Assembly (NCBI RefSeq): GCF_023022985.1
Contig: NZ_CP095461.1
Span: forward strand, 2,480,001 to 2,544,000
DNA: 64,000 nucleotides
Reading direction: 5' to 3'
Source of the DNA: Arthrobacter gengyunqii
GTDB taxonomy: Bacteria > Actinomycetota > Actinomycetes > Actinomycetales > Micrococcaceae
Shown piece by piece: positions 16,745 to 25,794 of this stretch (position 1 is its first letter; every line of letters begins with the position of its first letter). A model generated the notes under the pieces. The model saw only the letters and a program-made list of their open reading frames with translations. It made no database searches and was not told the DNA's origin. The position numbers were made by a program, and so were the translations under genes.

Positions 16745-18109
16745 CTACTCGGCGCCGGCCGGAACCGCCGCGGCGGCCGGTTTGCCCGATGCGGAGGTGA
16801 CGTCAAAGTCGGCGCCGAGGCCTTCGAGCTTCTCCAGGAAGTGCTCGTAGCCGCGGTTGATCAGTTCGATTCCGGTGACGCGGGACGTCCCTTCGGCAGC
16901 CAGGGCCGCGATCAGGTGGCTGAAGCCGCCGCGAAGATCGGGAATATCGATGTCGGCGCCCTTGAGTTTTGCCGGACCGGAGATAACCGCCGAGTGCAGG
17001 AAGTTGCGCTGCCCGAAACGGCAGGGCACGCTGCCAAGGCATTCCCGGTGGACCTGGATGTTGGCACCCATGCGGATGAGGGCCTCGGTGAAGCCGAAGC
17101 GGTTCTCATACACGGTCTCGTGAACAATGGACACGCCCTTTGCCTGGGTCAGAGCGACCACCAGCGGCTGCTGCCAATCGGTCATGAAACCCGGATGGAC
17201 GTCGGTTTCCAGGACCAGCGGGTTCAGTTCGCCGCCCGGATGGTAGAAGCGGATGCCGCCGTCGTCGACGTCAAAGGCGCCGCCGATCTTGCGGTACGTG
17301 TTCAGGAAGGCCGTGAGGTCCTGCTGGGAGGCGCCTTCCACATAGATGTCACCCTTGGTAACCAGTGCGGCGGAGGCCCAGGAAGCAGCTTCATTGCGGT
17401 CCGGCAGGGCCCGGTGGTTGTACCCGGTCAGCTCGGTAACGCCCTCAATGCGGATGACCCTGTCGGTCTGGACCGTGATGATCGCGCCCATTTTCTGCAG
17501 GACGGCGATCAGGTCCAGGATTTCAGGTTCAACCGCGGCACCGCGCAGTTCGGTGATGCCGGCGGCCTTCACCGCGGTCAGCAGCACCTGTTCGGTGGCG
17601 CCGACGCTCGGGTAGGGCAGCTCCAGTTTGGCGCCGGTAAGCCCCTTGGGCGCGGAAATGGAGATGCCGCCGGGGCGCTTCTCCACCACGGCGCCGAAGT
17701 TCCGCAGCATCTGCAGGTGGTAGTCGATCGGCCGGTCGCCGATTTTGCAGCCGCCGAGGTCAGGAATGAAGGCCTCGCCGAGGCTGTGCATCAGCGGACC
17801 GCAGAGCAGGATCGGAATGCGGGAATCGCCGGCGTGGGCGTCAATGTCCTTGGACGCCGCCGTCTTGGCGTTCTGCGGATCCATGGTCAGGTCGCCGGTC
17901 ACGGGATCCTTGGTCACTTCAACGCCGTGCAGCTTCAACAGCGCGGTGACTACCTCAACGTCCTTGATTTCCGGAACGTTGCGCAGCAGGGACGGACTGT
18001 TGCCAAGCAACGCCGCAACCATGGCTTTGGGAACGAGGTTCTTCGCCCCGCGGACGGGAACTTTTCCTGTGAGAGGAACTCCACCACGGATGGTTAGAAC
18101 GCTGCCCAT
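16745..18109 (-). CDS. murA: UDP-N-acetylglucosamine 1-carboxyvinyltransferase
   Basis: First committed enzyme of peptidoglycan synthesis, adding enolpyruvate from PEP to UDP-GlcNAc. 454 aa of EPSP-synthase fold, with GAKNLVPKAM (conserved Lys-Asn), GGCKIGDRPIDYHL and a C-terminal DLRGGFSHLIAALAAEG. The active-site loop residue is Cys (C121), the residue alkylated by fosfomycin, rather than the Asp found in mycobacterial MurA. The ATG at 18109 with AGGTG just upstream is preferred to a GTG two codons earlier. First gene of the murA-plsC-gpsA-ddl group. Confidence 0.96.
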   Translation of the reverse strand: MGSVLTIRGGVPLTGKVPVRGAKNLVPKAMVAALLGNSPSLLRNVPEIKDVEVVTALLKLHGVEVTKDPVTGDLTMDPQNAKTAASKDIDAHAGDSRIPILLCGPLMHSLGEAFIPDLGGCKIGDRPIDYHLQMLRNFGAVVEKRPGGISISAPKGLTGAKLELPYPSVGATEQVLLTAVKAAGITELRGAAVEPEILDLIAVLQKMGAIITVQTDRVIRIEGVTELTGYNHRALPDRNEAASWASAALVTKGDIYVEGASQQDLTAFLNTYRKIGGAFDVDDGGIRFYHPGGELNPLVLETDVHPGFMTDWQQPLVVALTQAKGVSIVHETVYENRFGFTEALIRMGANIQVHRECLGSVPCRFGQRNFLHSAVISGPAKLKGADIDIPDLRGGFSHLIAALAAEGTSRVTGIELINRGYEHFLEKLEGLGADFDVTSASGKPAAAAVPAGAE

Positions 18110-18284
18110 GAACACCTAATTTCTTTTTCTGGATTGCCCCAACAGCAAAGAGAGACTGCACTCAAGCATAGGAGCAAGCGTCCACATACTGAAATATCGC
18201 CGCCCGGCCGCGGGGGCTTTTTCCCGCAGTCGAACACGTGGTGCCGGCCTGAGCAAAAGGTGCCGGTCCCCCAGCGGAAAACGC

Positions 18285-18310
18285 GATAGGCCCCCGTTTG
18301 GGGGCCTATC
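18285..18310 (-). terminator. Intrinsic terminator after leuCD
   Basis: Perfect 11-bp stem GATAGGCCCCC with a 4-base loop, between leuD and murA. On the minus strand it is followed by a short T-containing stretch. It probably ends the leuCD message before murA. The rest of 18116-18377 shows no gene; the murA promoter should lie there. Confidence 0.75.
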
Positions 18311-18377
18311 AATAATACTGAGCGTCCAATGCGGACACGAAACCGGGAGGCGGCGGCAGATGCCGCCGGAATGCAGT

Positions 18378-18977
18378 TTAGGTGCGGGCCGGAAGCGTTG
18401 TTGGCTTGAATGCAGGGCGGAGCGACTCGAAACGTGTGATGTCCGACTCGGTGCGCAGTGTGAGGGAAATGTCATCCAGCCCCTCCAGCAGCCGCCACCG
18501 TGTGTACTCATCGATGGAAAAGGGAGCAGTGACCGATCCGCAGACCGCTGTGCGGGCTTCCAGGTCCACCGTTACTTCAGTGCCCGGTGAGTGTTCCAGC
18601 ACTTTCCAAATGAGTTCAATATCATCCTGTGCCAGCTGGGCGGCCACCAGGCCCTGCTTGCCCGCGTTGCCCCGGAAGATGTCCGCGAAGCGGGAGGACA
18701 GCACGGCGCGGAAGCCGTAGTCCTTCAGGGCCCAGACGGCGTGCTCGCGGGAGGAGCCGGTGCCGAAGTCGGGGCCGGCCACCAGGACGGACCCTGCGTT
18801 GTATGGCTCCCTGTTCAGGATGAAGTTCTCATCCTTGCGCCAGCCGGCAAAGAGCGCATCCTCGAATCCGGTCCGGGTGATCCGCTTCAGGTACACGGCG
18901 GGAATGATCTGGTCGGTGTCCACGTCGCTCTGGCGCAGCGGCACGCCAATGCCGGTGTGAGTGGTGATCTTTTCCAT
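18378..18977 (-). CDS. leuD: 3-isopropylmalate dehydratase small subunit
   Basis: Small subunit (199 aa) of the leucine-pathway isomerase that converts 2- to 3-isopropylmalate. It has [20 protein letters not shown], the swivelling-domain [17 protein letters not shown], and [16 protein letters not shown]. The ATG follows GGAG and lies 9 bp after the leuC stop, so both subunits come from one message. Confidence 0.96.
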   Translation of the reverse strand: MEKITTHTGIGVPLRQSDVDTDQIIPAVYLKRITRTGFEDALFAGWRKDENFILNREPYNAGSVLVAGPDFGTGSSREHAVWALKDYGFRAVLSSRFADIFRGNAGKQGLVAAQLAQDDIELIWKVLEHSPGTEVTVDLEARTAVCGSVTAPFSIDEYTRWRLLEGLDDISLTLRTESDITRFESLRPAFKPTTLPART

Positions 18978-18986
18978 GGCGGACTC

Positions 18987-20465
18987 CTAGCGGGCTGACT
19001 GGATGGAGGCGGGAGCGGCGGTGCCCGGGGCACTGGCGCCGGGAAGCGGATCAAGGTCCGAGGGGGAACTCAGTGTTCCGCGGACGGCAGTGGCGGCGGC
19101 GACCACCGGAGACACCAGGTGGGTGCGTCCACCCTTGCCCTGCCGGCCCTCGAAATTGCGGTTGGAGGTAGACGCGCAGCGCTCCCCCGGGGCCAGCTGG
19201 TCCGGGTTCATGCCCAGGCACATGGAACAGCCGGCAAAGCGCCACTCGGCTCCGAAGTCCTTGAACACCCGGTCCAGCCCTTCTGCCTCCGCTTCCAGCC
19301 GCACGCGGGCGGAGCCGGGGACCACCATCATCCGGATGTTCGGGTCCTTTTCCCGTCCGCGGATGATGTCCGCGGCAATGCGCAGGTCCTCGATCCGACT
19401 GTTGGTGCAGGAGCCCAGGAAGACGGTGTCCACCCGGATATCCTTCAGCGGCGTACCGGGGGCCAGATCCATATAGGTCAGGGCGCGTTCCGCGGCGGCA
19501 CGGGCATTTTCGTCATCAAAGTCCGCGGGGTAAGGAACGGATTCCGAGAGCGAGACCCCCTGGCCGGGGTTGGTGCCCCAGGTGACAAACGGCTCGAGCG
19601 TGTCTGCGTCCAGGAACACCTCGGCGTCGAACACGGCGTCGTCATCAGTCTGCAACGATTTCCAGTGCTCGACGGCGGCATCCCAGTCCGCGCCCTGCGG
19701 GGCGTGCGGCTTGTCCTTCAGATAGGCGAAGGTGGTGTCGTCCGGGGCCACCATGCCGGCACGGGCGCCCGCTTCGATGGACATGTTGCAGATGGTCATG
19801 CGGGCTTCCATCGACAGGGACCGGATGGCGGATCCGCGGTACTCAAGCACGTAGCCCTGTCCCCCGCCGGTGCCAATCTTGGCGATCACGGCCAGGATGA
19901 TGTCCTTGGAGGTAACGCCGGGGCGCAGCGTTCCCTCTACGGTGATGGCCATGGTCTTGAAGGGCTTCAGTGACAGCGTCTGAGTGGCCATGACGTGTTC
20001 CACCTCGGAAGTGCCGATGCCCATGGCCAGGGCGCCGAACGCGCCGTGGGTGGAGGTGTGGGAGTCGCCGCAGACCACGGTCAGGCCGGGCTGGGTAAGG
20101 CCCAGCTGCGGACCCACCACGTGCACGATGCCTTGCTCGGCGTCGCCGAGGGGGTGCAGCCGGACGCCGAATTCCGCGCAGTTTGCGCGCAGGGTCTCAA
20201 TCTGGGTGCGGCTAATGGGATCGGCAATGGGCTTGTCGATGTCCAGGGTGGGGGTGTTGTGGTCCTCGGTGGCGATCGTGAGGTCCGGACGGCGCAGTTT
20301 ACGGCCGGCCAGGCGCAGTCCTTCGAAGGCCTGCGGGGACGTCACTTCATGGATGAGGTGAAGGTCGATGTAGAGCAGATCCGGTGCACCGTCTTCGCCC
20401 TTGACGACAACATGCTCGTCCCACACCTTCTCCGCCAGCGTTTTGCCTGCTGCGTGCTTACCCAT
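18987..20465 (-). CDS. leuC: 3-isopropylmalate dehydratase large subunit
   Basis: Aconitase-family subunit of 492 aa carrying the [4Fe-4S] cluster that binds isopropylmalate. Cluster ligands are visible in [14 protein letters not shown] and [10 protein letters not shown], and substrate-site residues in [28 protein letters not shown]. The ATG follows AAGGAG at normal spacing. It forms an operon with leuD and is divergent from an IclR-type regulator with a palindrome between them, the arrangement of leucine-responsive control in Actinobacteria. Confidence 0.97.
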   Translation of the reverse strand: MGKHAAGKTLAEKVWDEHVVVKGEDGAPDLLYIDLHLIHEVTSPQAFEGLRLAGRKLRRPDLTIATEDHNTPTLDIDKPIADPISRTQIETLRANCAEFGVRLHPLGDAEQGIVHVVGPQLGLTQPGLTVVCGDSHTSTHGAFGALAMGIGTSEVEHVMATQTLSLKPFKTMAITVEGTLRPGVTSKDIILAVIAKIGTGGGQGYVLEYRGSAIRSLSMEARMTICNMSIEAGARAGMVAPDDTTFAYLKDKPHAPQGADWDAAVEHWKSLQTDDDAVFDAEVFLDADTLEPFVTWGTNPGQGVSLSESVPYPADFDDENARAAAERALTYMDLAPGTPLKDIRVDTVFLGSCTNSRIEDLRIAADIIRGREKDPNIRMMVVPGSARVRLEAEAEGLDRVFKDFGAEWRFAGCSMCLGMNPDQLAPGERCASTSNRNFEGRQGKGGRTHLVSPVVAAATAVRGTLSSPSDLDPLPGASAPGTAAPASIQSAR

Positions 20466-20579
20466 GCCAGATACTCCTTGTGAAGTGTCCTCCGCGGACC
20501 CTAAAAAATGCAGCCGCGCAAAGCCGATGGTTTAAGAGAACCAGCCGCTGCGGCCGGGGCGCCAGTTTTTCAATTTGCA

Positions 20580-20594
20580 TCTCAAATATTGAGA
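20580..20594. promoter_or_regulatory. Perfect palindrome, candidate operator for the leuCD / IclR divergent region
   Basis: TCTCAAATATTGAGA is a perfect 6-3-6 inverted repeat placed 16 bp before the regulator start and about 115 bp before leuC. Minus-strand TTGATA next to it (20606-20601) could be a -35 element. NdgR/LtbR proteins are known to bind between their own gene and leuCD; that this is the site is inferred. Confidence 0.65.
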
Positions 20595-20609
20595 CGGCAG
20601 TATCAACTT

Positions 20610-21341
20610 ATGGACATAACTGAAAGCGCGGCCAGCGGCGTCGGCGTGATTGATAAAGCGGCTCTGGTGCTGGATGCGCTGGAAGCAGGACCCACCACGT
20701 TGGCCCAGCTGGTTGCCGCCACCGGACTGGCACGCCCCACGGTGCACCGCCTCGCCGTCGCGCTGGCACATCACCGACTGGTGGGCCGGGACATCCAGGG
20801 GCGCTTTGTCCTGGGCGGCAGGCTCGTGGAACTGGCCTCCGCCGCCGGGGAGGACCGTCTGATCGCCGCCGCAGGTCCGGTCCTGCTGGCCCTGCGAGAC
20901 GCCACCGGCGAGAGCTCGCAGGTATTCCGCCGGCAAGGTGAATGGCGGGTCTGCGTGGCGTCGGCGGAACGGCCGATCGGCCTTCGGGACACCATTCCCG
21001 TGGGCACGCAGCTGTCCATGAAGGCCGGATCCGCCGCCCAGTGCCTGCTGGCTTGGGAAGACCACGACCGGCTGCTGGAGGGCCTGCACAACGCCCGGTT
21101 CACGCCCACCGTACTGGCCGGGGTGCGACGCCGCGGCTGGGCGCAAAGTCTGGGTGAACGCGAGCCCGGCGTGGCGTCGGTGTCCGCCCCCGTGCGCGGC
21201 CCGTCCGGTCGCGTTATTGCGGCGGTGTCCATTTCCGGCCCGATTGAACGCCTGACCCGCCAGCCGGGACGGATCCATGCAGAAGTGGTGGCCAAGGCGG
21301 CCGCACAGCTCACCGAAGCGCTGCGGAAGACCGCCGACTAG
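20610..21341 (+). CDS. ndgR: IclR family regulator, NdgR/LtbR type
   Basis: Transcription factor of 243 aa. The N-terminal winged HTH reads TTLAQLVAATGLARPTVHRLAVAL, followed by an IclR effector domain with SMKAGSAAQCLLAWED, RRRGWAQSLGEREPGVASVSAPV and VIAAVSISGPIERL. The ATG at 20610, not the upstream in-frame ATG at 20508, starts at the usual family N-terminus and clears the palindrome at 20580-20594. Orthologues divergent from leuCD (LtbR in Corynebacterium, NdgR in Streptomyces) control leucine and related amino-acid genes, and the arrangement here is the same. Confidence 0.88.
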   Translation: MDITESAASGVGVIDKAALVLDALEAGPTTLAQLVAATGLARPTVHRLAVALAHHRLVGRDIQGRFVLGGRLVELASAAGEDRLIAAAGPVLLALRDATGESSQVFRRQGEWRVCVASAERPIGLRDTIPVGTQLSMKAGSAAQCLLAWEDHDRLLEGLHNARFTPTVLAGVRRRGWAQSLGEREPGVASVSAPVRGPSGRVIAAVSISGPIERLTRQPGRIHAEVVAKAAAQLTEALRKTAD

Positions 21342-21378
21342 CCCTAGTCTGGGACTCTTCCAACGCCGAGGAGTTTCC

Positions 21379-21801
21379 ATGAAACGGCTGCGCCTGCTGT
21401 GGAACATTGTCCGGATTATCAGCGCTGACTATGTCTTTTACGGGTTCCTGACGGTCCTCTCTGCGGCGGCCCTGCTGTTGCCGCGCTTCGAATCCGGCAT
21501 ACCAACCTTCGGCGACGCCCTCTGGTACCTCTTTGTCGCTTTCACCACCATCGGGTTCGGCGACTTCGCGGCAGTGTCGACGGCGGGCAGGCTGATCACC
21601 GCTGCGGTGTCCCTGTACGGGATCGTGGTGGTGGCGCTGCTGACCGGCATCGTCGTGGGTTTCTACAACGAACTCCTGAAGGTGCGGGCCAACACATCTC
21701 TTAATGAGTTCATTGCGGAACTCGAACATCTGCCGGACCTTTCCCGGGAGGAGCTGCTCGCTTTGGCCGAACGTGTCCGGAACCGGCACATCCTGCGGTA
21801 G
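21379..21801 (+). CDS. Two-TM potassium channel family protein
   Basis: Small membrane protein of 140 aa with an ion-channel-2 fold: helix 1 (YVFYGFLTVLSAAALLLP), pore helix with DALWYLFVAFTTIGFGDF, and helix 2 (LITAAVSLYGIVVVALLTGIVVGFY). The selectivity filter is TIGFGD (57-62), a functional variant of TVGYGD. A short cytoplasmic helical tail follows, with no RCK domain. ATG with GAGGAG upstream; the longer frame begins inside the IclR gene. Role in K+ flux or membrane potential is inferred from the family. Confidence 0.85.
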   Translation: MKRLRLLWNIVRIISADYVFYGFLTVLSAAALLLPRFESGIPTFGDALWYLFVAFTTIGFGDFAAVSTAGRLITAAVSLYGIVVVALLTGIVVGFYNELLKVRANTSLNEFIAELEHLPDLSREELLALAERVRNRHILR

Positions 21802-21909
21802 CGCCCTGTAACCCTGGTTCCAAGGCCAGCGGCCCATCAGAAGACGATAGAGTATTTTCTAAGCAAAATATTCGAAGTGCGTTTCAGTTACAACGAAGGA
21901 AGTGGACCC

Positions 21910-23352
21910 ATGCAGGGCCGGCATCGGGATATCAGCAAGAGAGCTGAGAAGAAATATGAATATGCGAGCAAAGAAGAGTTTCTCGCCTCTAGCGTCCTGG
22001 ACGGCCTCCACACCATAGATATTGGCGGACTTCCTCTCGATATCCTCTATCGGCATCGTTCCGCGGCTACAACCCTAGTAACTTTCCATGCCGCAGCAAC
22101 TTCTCAAGCAAGCATTCCGATTTTCAGCGGAACTCGCATGACCGAAGAAATAAACGCTAACGTTGTTTTCGTTTCGGACCCCAGCCTCGTTATCGATGAG
22201 AAAATAAAGCTTGGATGGTTCGCTGGAAATAGGCACCAACCGCTCCAGTCGGTACTGCCCGAAGTCATCCGCCATATCGTCAGGGACACGGGAGCACAGC
22301 ACCTCATATTCTTCGGTGCCTCAGGGGGCGGGTTCGCGTCGCTCTATTACTCCTCGCTGTTCCCGGGCTCTCTTGCCATCGGGGTGAACCCCAGAACAAT
22401 CGTTGACAGGTCATTTCCAACTGCGATTTCCCGCTATGCGCAACTCTGCTGGGGTCTCTCGGAACAGCAGGACATCTCAAACCTGCTCTCAAAGACAATC
22501 CATTCTGATCTCCGGATCCATACGCCCCTGCCACCAGTGAACACTGTCGCGTACGTTCAGAATTCTCAGGATGAGCGCTATATCAATAGTTCCCTTCTCC
22601 CGTATCTGGATGCATTCGAGGACACTTCCCACATTCACCTTCTCATGAAGGACTGGGGCAAAGGCCACGTACCTGCGGACCGGAAGTTCCTAATTGAGCT
22701 CCTAACGCTCTCTACGGCACGGGCACCTAGGTGGATTGATGCACTCGAAGAACTAAATTTCCTCCCTTCACCCGACGCTGCTCAGGTTGCAGCCATTCGA
22801 ACAGAACTCAAGACCCGGCGCTCCCAGCGTGAAGTGGTTGTTAAACGCCGCTGGTCGCAATTGAAAACTGATCCGGCCTCCGCACCTGTTCGCCTCTTGC
22901 CTTTAGACTCTATCCGCTCTCTAATCGGTAACAATCCAATTATCCAGTCAAAATCCGAGCAGGGGCTCCAAGTGCGGTGGGACCCCTCGGAATCCCGCCG
23001 ACTTTATCTGACGACCTTCGGTGGTGGCTTCAGCTCTCCGCCTACTGGGGCAGGATCCGACGTCATGAATTGCTCCGGTGAGGATCTGATTCAAGTCCAA
23101 TTCGCGACAGAAGGGACAGAAGGGACAGGCGTAAAATCTACACCTATAACGCTATTCGTTATTCAATACGCCGGGACGGAACGCCGGCGTACTGACACAT
23201 GGAGGTTCGAGGTGGACGCTTCGCAAAGTGTGCATTCTGCCTTCGTGCCGATACTTGCTGGTGCTGATTCATTTCGATTAGCTTTCCTCGTGCATTCGAA
23301 AACTGACGGAGCCTTCTCTCTCCGCAACCTGCAGACTAGGCATTACCGTTGA
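21910..23352 (+). CDS. Alpha/beta-hydrolase-like protein of unknown substrate
   Basis: Protein of 480 aa. The N-terminal half looks like an alpha/beta-hydrolase: strand and turn FFGASGGG places a nucleophile Ser at about 138 (GxSxG), with NSQDERYINSSLLPYLDAF and a later GKGHVPADRKFL that could give the acid and His. The C-terminal part (about 330-480) is beta-rich, with GLQVRWDPSESRRLYLTTFGGGF and VQFATEG, possibly a carbohydrate- or lipid-binding sandwich. There is no signal peptide. ATG at 21910 follows GAAGGAAG. Base composition is visibly AT-richer than the genes before it and it is followed by an IS481 remnant, both pointing to transfer. An acyl or glycan-modifying role is only a guess. 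Confidence 0.7.
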   Translation: MQGRHRDISKRAEKKYEYASKEEFLASSVLDGLHTIDIGGLPLDILYRHRSAATTLVTFHAAATSQASIPIFSGTRMTEEINANVVFVSDPSLVIDEKIKLGWFAGNRHQPLQSVLPEVIRHIVRDTGAQHLIFFGASGGGFASLYYSSLFPGSLAIGVNPRTIVDRSFPTAISRYAQLCWGLSEQQDISNLLSKTIHSDLRIHTPLPPVNTVAYVQNSQDERYINSSLLPYLDAFEDTSHIHLLMKDWGKGHVPADRKFLIELLTLSTARAPRWIDALEELNFLPSPDAAQVAAIRTELKTRRSQREVVVKRRWSQLKTDPASAPVRLLPLDSIRSLIGNNPIIQSKSEQGLQVRWDPSESRRLYLTTFGGGFSSPPTGAGSDVMNCSGEDLIQVQFATEGTEGTGVKSTPITLFVIQYAGTERRRTDTWRFEVDASQSVHSAFVPILAGADSFRLAFLVHSKTDGAFSLRNLQTRHYR

Positions 23353-23639
23353 GTTACGGCCAAGCACCGGGGCGCACCGTTCGGCTCTCATTCCTACTCC
23401 AGTGATCACATAGCGGGCATGGCACTCGCACAGCCCATGGACCTAAAGCAGTCAAACTCCAAGTACGGCTCTGTGAAATTGCAACTGATCTCTGTGGTTA
23501 CTGGTTACTCCTGGAAAGGAAAACCACGAAACCACAGACTTTGACGTCCGCCTGTGTGTAACGCTATACGGTGGTTGTGAACGCGGTGGCAAGGCTACAT
23601 AGACAGGGTTCTCCGGTTCGATCGGGGGCGACCACGCTT

Positions 23640-24205
23640 GACCCACCCAGGCGTGACCCACACCCAAGCAGGACGACTCGCCTGGGTGGAACTCGTACTC
23701 CAGACCCGATGGCAGCCGCGCTGGGCAGCAGAGTGAGTCAGCTGTCCACCGGGAACAACGAAGATCGGACGGAACGACGGATCGTAGCCCTGCGTTTCCC
23801 GACTCTCACCTGGACCATGAAACCGCGCTGCCGGTTCGCCGGCCCAAACCCGTCCGCTATGAACGCGAGCATCCCGGGGACCTGATGCACATGGACATCG
23901 AGAAATTCGGCCGGATCCCGGGCTGGCGGCGGACACCGGATGATCGGCCGAGCTGCCGGGACCCGGAAGAAAGAACCGGACCGAAGCTAATCGAAAGCCC
24001 GGCTACGCCTACCTGCATCACTCCGTGGATGACCACTCCCCCGCTGGCCTACTCCGAGATCCTCAGCGACGAGAAGAAAGACACCTCCGCTGGGTTTCTC
24101 GCAGCGTGCCCGGCTTTAGTTCGAAGGCGGCAGCATCCCGTGCCGCGTCGACAGCGGTTCCTGCTAGCGCTCCCACACCTTCGCACAGGCTTTTCTAACG
24201 CGTTC
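23640..24205 (+). mobile_element. Decayed IS481-family transposase remnant
   Basis: No intact frame, but pieces in different frames read like an IS481 transposase in correct order: GRLAWVELVLQTRWQPRWAAE, then RIVALRF, then HLDHETALPVRRPKPVRYE, HPGDLMHMDIEKFGRIPG, GYAYLHHSVDDHS, AYSEILSDEKKDTSAGF and a final SGSC-stop-RSHTFAQAF. The part between RIVALRF and HLDH is deleted, and several frameshifts and stops follow. Flanking 23353-23639 holds no gene; a TGTGAAATTGCAACTGATC stretch at about 23475 could be an old element end but no matching right end is clear. Confidence 0.8.
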
Positions 24206-24221
24206 ACAAATTCCGTGAGAG

Positions 24222-25238
24222 TCAGAGCTGGCCCGCGAAGTGATCCCAGCCCGTCGCCGGAGGGACGGCGCCGCCGAAAGTCACCGCTTCACCGGCAACA
24301 ACTTCTCCGAGGCGGACAAAACCCTGCGGCAACACAGCCTCCGGCGGGAACGCCGCCAGCAATCCGTGGTCCTCTCCTCCACCCAGCACCCAGGTGAGCG
24401 GGTCAGCTCCCAAACGGGCGGCCGCCGGTGCCAGGGGCGACGCTTTGGCACGGAGGTAACCGGCGTCGAGGTCGATGCCGACACCGGAGGCACGGGCGAT
24501 CCGCCCGGCGTCGCGCACCAGCCCGTCGGAGACATCCAGCATTGCGGTGGCACCGGCATCCGCTGCCGCCGGACCGGAGTGGGCTGGTGGCAGCTGCGGC
24601 CGGCACTGGGCCATGGCCAGAGCGGCCAGTTCCCGGTCATCGTCTTTCTCGGGATCCGTCATGTCGAATCCGCTTTCCAGCACGGCGAGGCCTCCGGCCG
24701 CGAGCCCCAGCGCTCCGATATGAGCCAGTACATCGCCAGGGCGTGCTCCTGAGCGAAGCACCGGCGCCCTACCCTCAAGATCCCCGGTCACGGCCGCAGT
24801 GACGACAATCTGGTTGCCACGTCCCAGGTCCCCGCCCACCACGGAGCACCGTTCGGAGGCGAGGGATGCGATGGCGGCTGCGAGTCCGTCGGCTAGGTCC
24901 TCTACCCACTGCACTTCCGTGCTGCCGGGCAGCGTAAGACTGACCACAAGGGACGTCGGGACGGCACCCATGGCCCGGACATCGGAAACGTTCTGCGCAA
25001 TGCACTTCCAGCCGACGTCGAACCCGGTGGTGCGGTACCCCGAGGGCCAGACGAGGCGGAAGTCGGCGTCCTGGACGAGGGTGTCGATGGAAATTACGGT
25101 GCGGGAATCAGGCGCGGCAATAACTGCGGCGTCATCTCCCGGACCCAGCAACGCGGTATCCGGTCCCAACCGCGGAAAGATCAGCGCGAGGAGGGATTTT
25201 TCGTCCAGGTCCGCCACTGTGGGCGCATTCGTAGGCAC
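24222..25238 (-). CDS. thiL: Thiamine-monophosphate kinase
   Basis: Phosphorylates thiamine monophosphate to the active cofactor TPP. 338 aa of the PurM/ThiL fold, with GPGDDAAVI near the N-terminus, ISIDTLVQDADFRLVWPSGY, GWKCIAQNVSDVRAMGA, GGDLGRGNQIVVTAAVTG and MLDVSDGLVRDAGRIA. The GTG at 25238 follows AAGGAAT and is preferred to an upstream ATG at 25283. It stands alone, with the tRNA pair upstream and the IS481 remnant downstream. Confidence 0.94.
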   Translation of the reverse strand: MPTNAPTVADLDEKSLLALIFPRLGPDTALLGPGDDAAVIAAPDSRTVISIDTLVQDADFRLVWPSGYRTTGFDVGWKCIAQNVSDVRAMGAVPTSLVVSLTLPGSTEVQWVEDLADGLAAAIASLASERCSVVGGDLGRGNQIVVTAAVTGDLEGRAPVLRSGARPGDVLAHIGALGLAAGGLAVLESGFDMTDPEKDDDRELAALAMAQCRPQLPPAHSGPAAADAGATAMLDVSDGLVRDAGRIARASGVGIDLDAGYLRAKASPLAPAAARLGADPLTWVLGGGEDHGLLAAFPPEAVLPQGFVRLGEVVAGEAVTFGGAVPPATGWDHFAGQL

Positions 25239-25350
25239 GGGACATTCCTTTGAATTAACGTCGCGGAACACATCCGGTTCCACGCTGGAAAGCTACTACG
25301 GTCCGGTTGATGATTCTTCGTGGAGGTTTTCCATGGTGCCACACCCGGGC

Positions 25351-25390
25351 AATAAAAAAGCCAGCCCCGGAGAACTCCGGAGCTGGCTTA
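25351..25390 (-). terminator. Intrinsic terminator after tRNA-Glu
   Basis: On the minus strand AAGCCAGCTCCGGAG pairs with CTCCGGGGCTGGCTT around a short loop and runs directly into a T tract. It sits just past the CCA end of tRNA-Glu and closes the tRNA transcript. Confidence 0.85.
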
Positions 25391-25391
25391 A

Positions 25392-25467
25392 TGGTGACCC
25401 CAGCGGGATTCGAACCCGCGTTACCGCCGTGAGAGGGCAGCGTACTAGGCCGCTATACGATGGGGCC
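25392..25467 (-). tRNA. tRNA-Glu(CUC)
   Basis: Cloverleaf on the minus strand: acceptor GGCCCCA/TGGGGTC, anticodon loop CTCTCAC with CTC at the centre, T-loop GGTTCGAATCC. The 3' CCA is encoded. The anticodon reads GAG codons. Confidence 0.95.
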
Positions 25468-25592
25468 ATGTACAAGCAGTCTGCCCCTGAAGGCGTCTTG
25501 CTTCCTTTTGCTCAATCTCAAATTAAGCTCAATAAGTTTTTCACACTTACTGCTGATCTTCAAATTGATAATTCCTTATCAATTGAGAACCG

Positions 25593-25664
25593 CTGGGATA
25601 CCAGGACTCGAACCTAGAATGTCGGTACCAGAAACCGATGTGTTGCCAATTACACCATATCCCA
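25593..25664 (-). tRNA. tRNA-Gln(CUG)
   Basis: Minus-strand cloverleaf: acceptor TGGGATA/TATCCCA, anticodon loop TTCTGGT with CTG, T-loop GGTTCGAGTCC, discriminator G. No CCA is encoded, unlike the neighbouring tRNA-Glu. The two are 125 bp apart in the same direction and probably share a transcript. Confidence 0.93.
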
Positions 25665-25718
25665 CTGTGCTGTTTTGGAGAACTTTTTCCCCGCTGCAAT
25701 CCCTCAGCACGAGATATA

Positions 25719-25747
25719 ACTATACACGGGTTCCGGAGGAAGTACAA
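25719..25747 (-). promoter_or_regulatory. Sigma-70-type promoter for the tRNA pair
   Basis: Minus strand TTGTAC (25747-25742), 17-bp spacer, TATAGT (25724-25719). It is about 55 bp upstream of tRNA-Gln and directly follows the ugd terminator. Confidence 0.65.
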
Positions 25748-25748
25748 A

Positions 25749-25785
25749 ACGGGTGCGCCCGGCCGCGGAGACAGGCACACCCGTT
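25749..25785 (-). terminator. Terminator after ugd
   Basis: Minus-strand inverted repeat ACGGGTGTGCC / GGGCGCACCCGT followed by TTTTGT, 10 bp past the ugd stop. Confidence 0.75.
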
Positions 25786-25794
25786 CAGCAGCTC

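Noticed and set aside
16841..18097. A 418-codon plus-strand frame
   Set aside because: Antisense to murA; composition reflects the codon pattern of the opposite strand.
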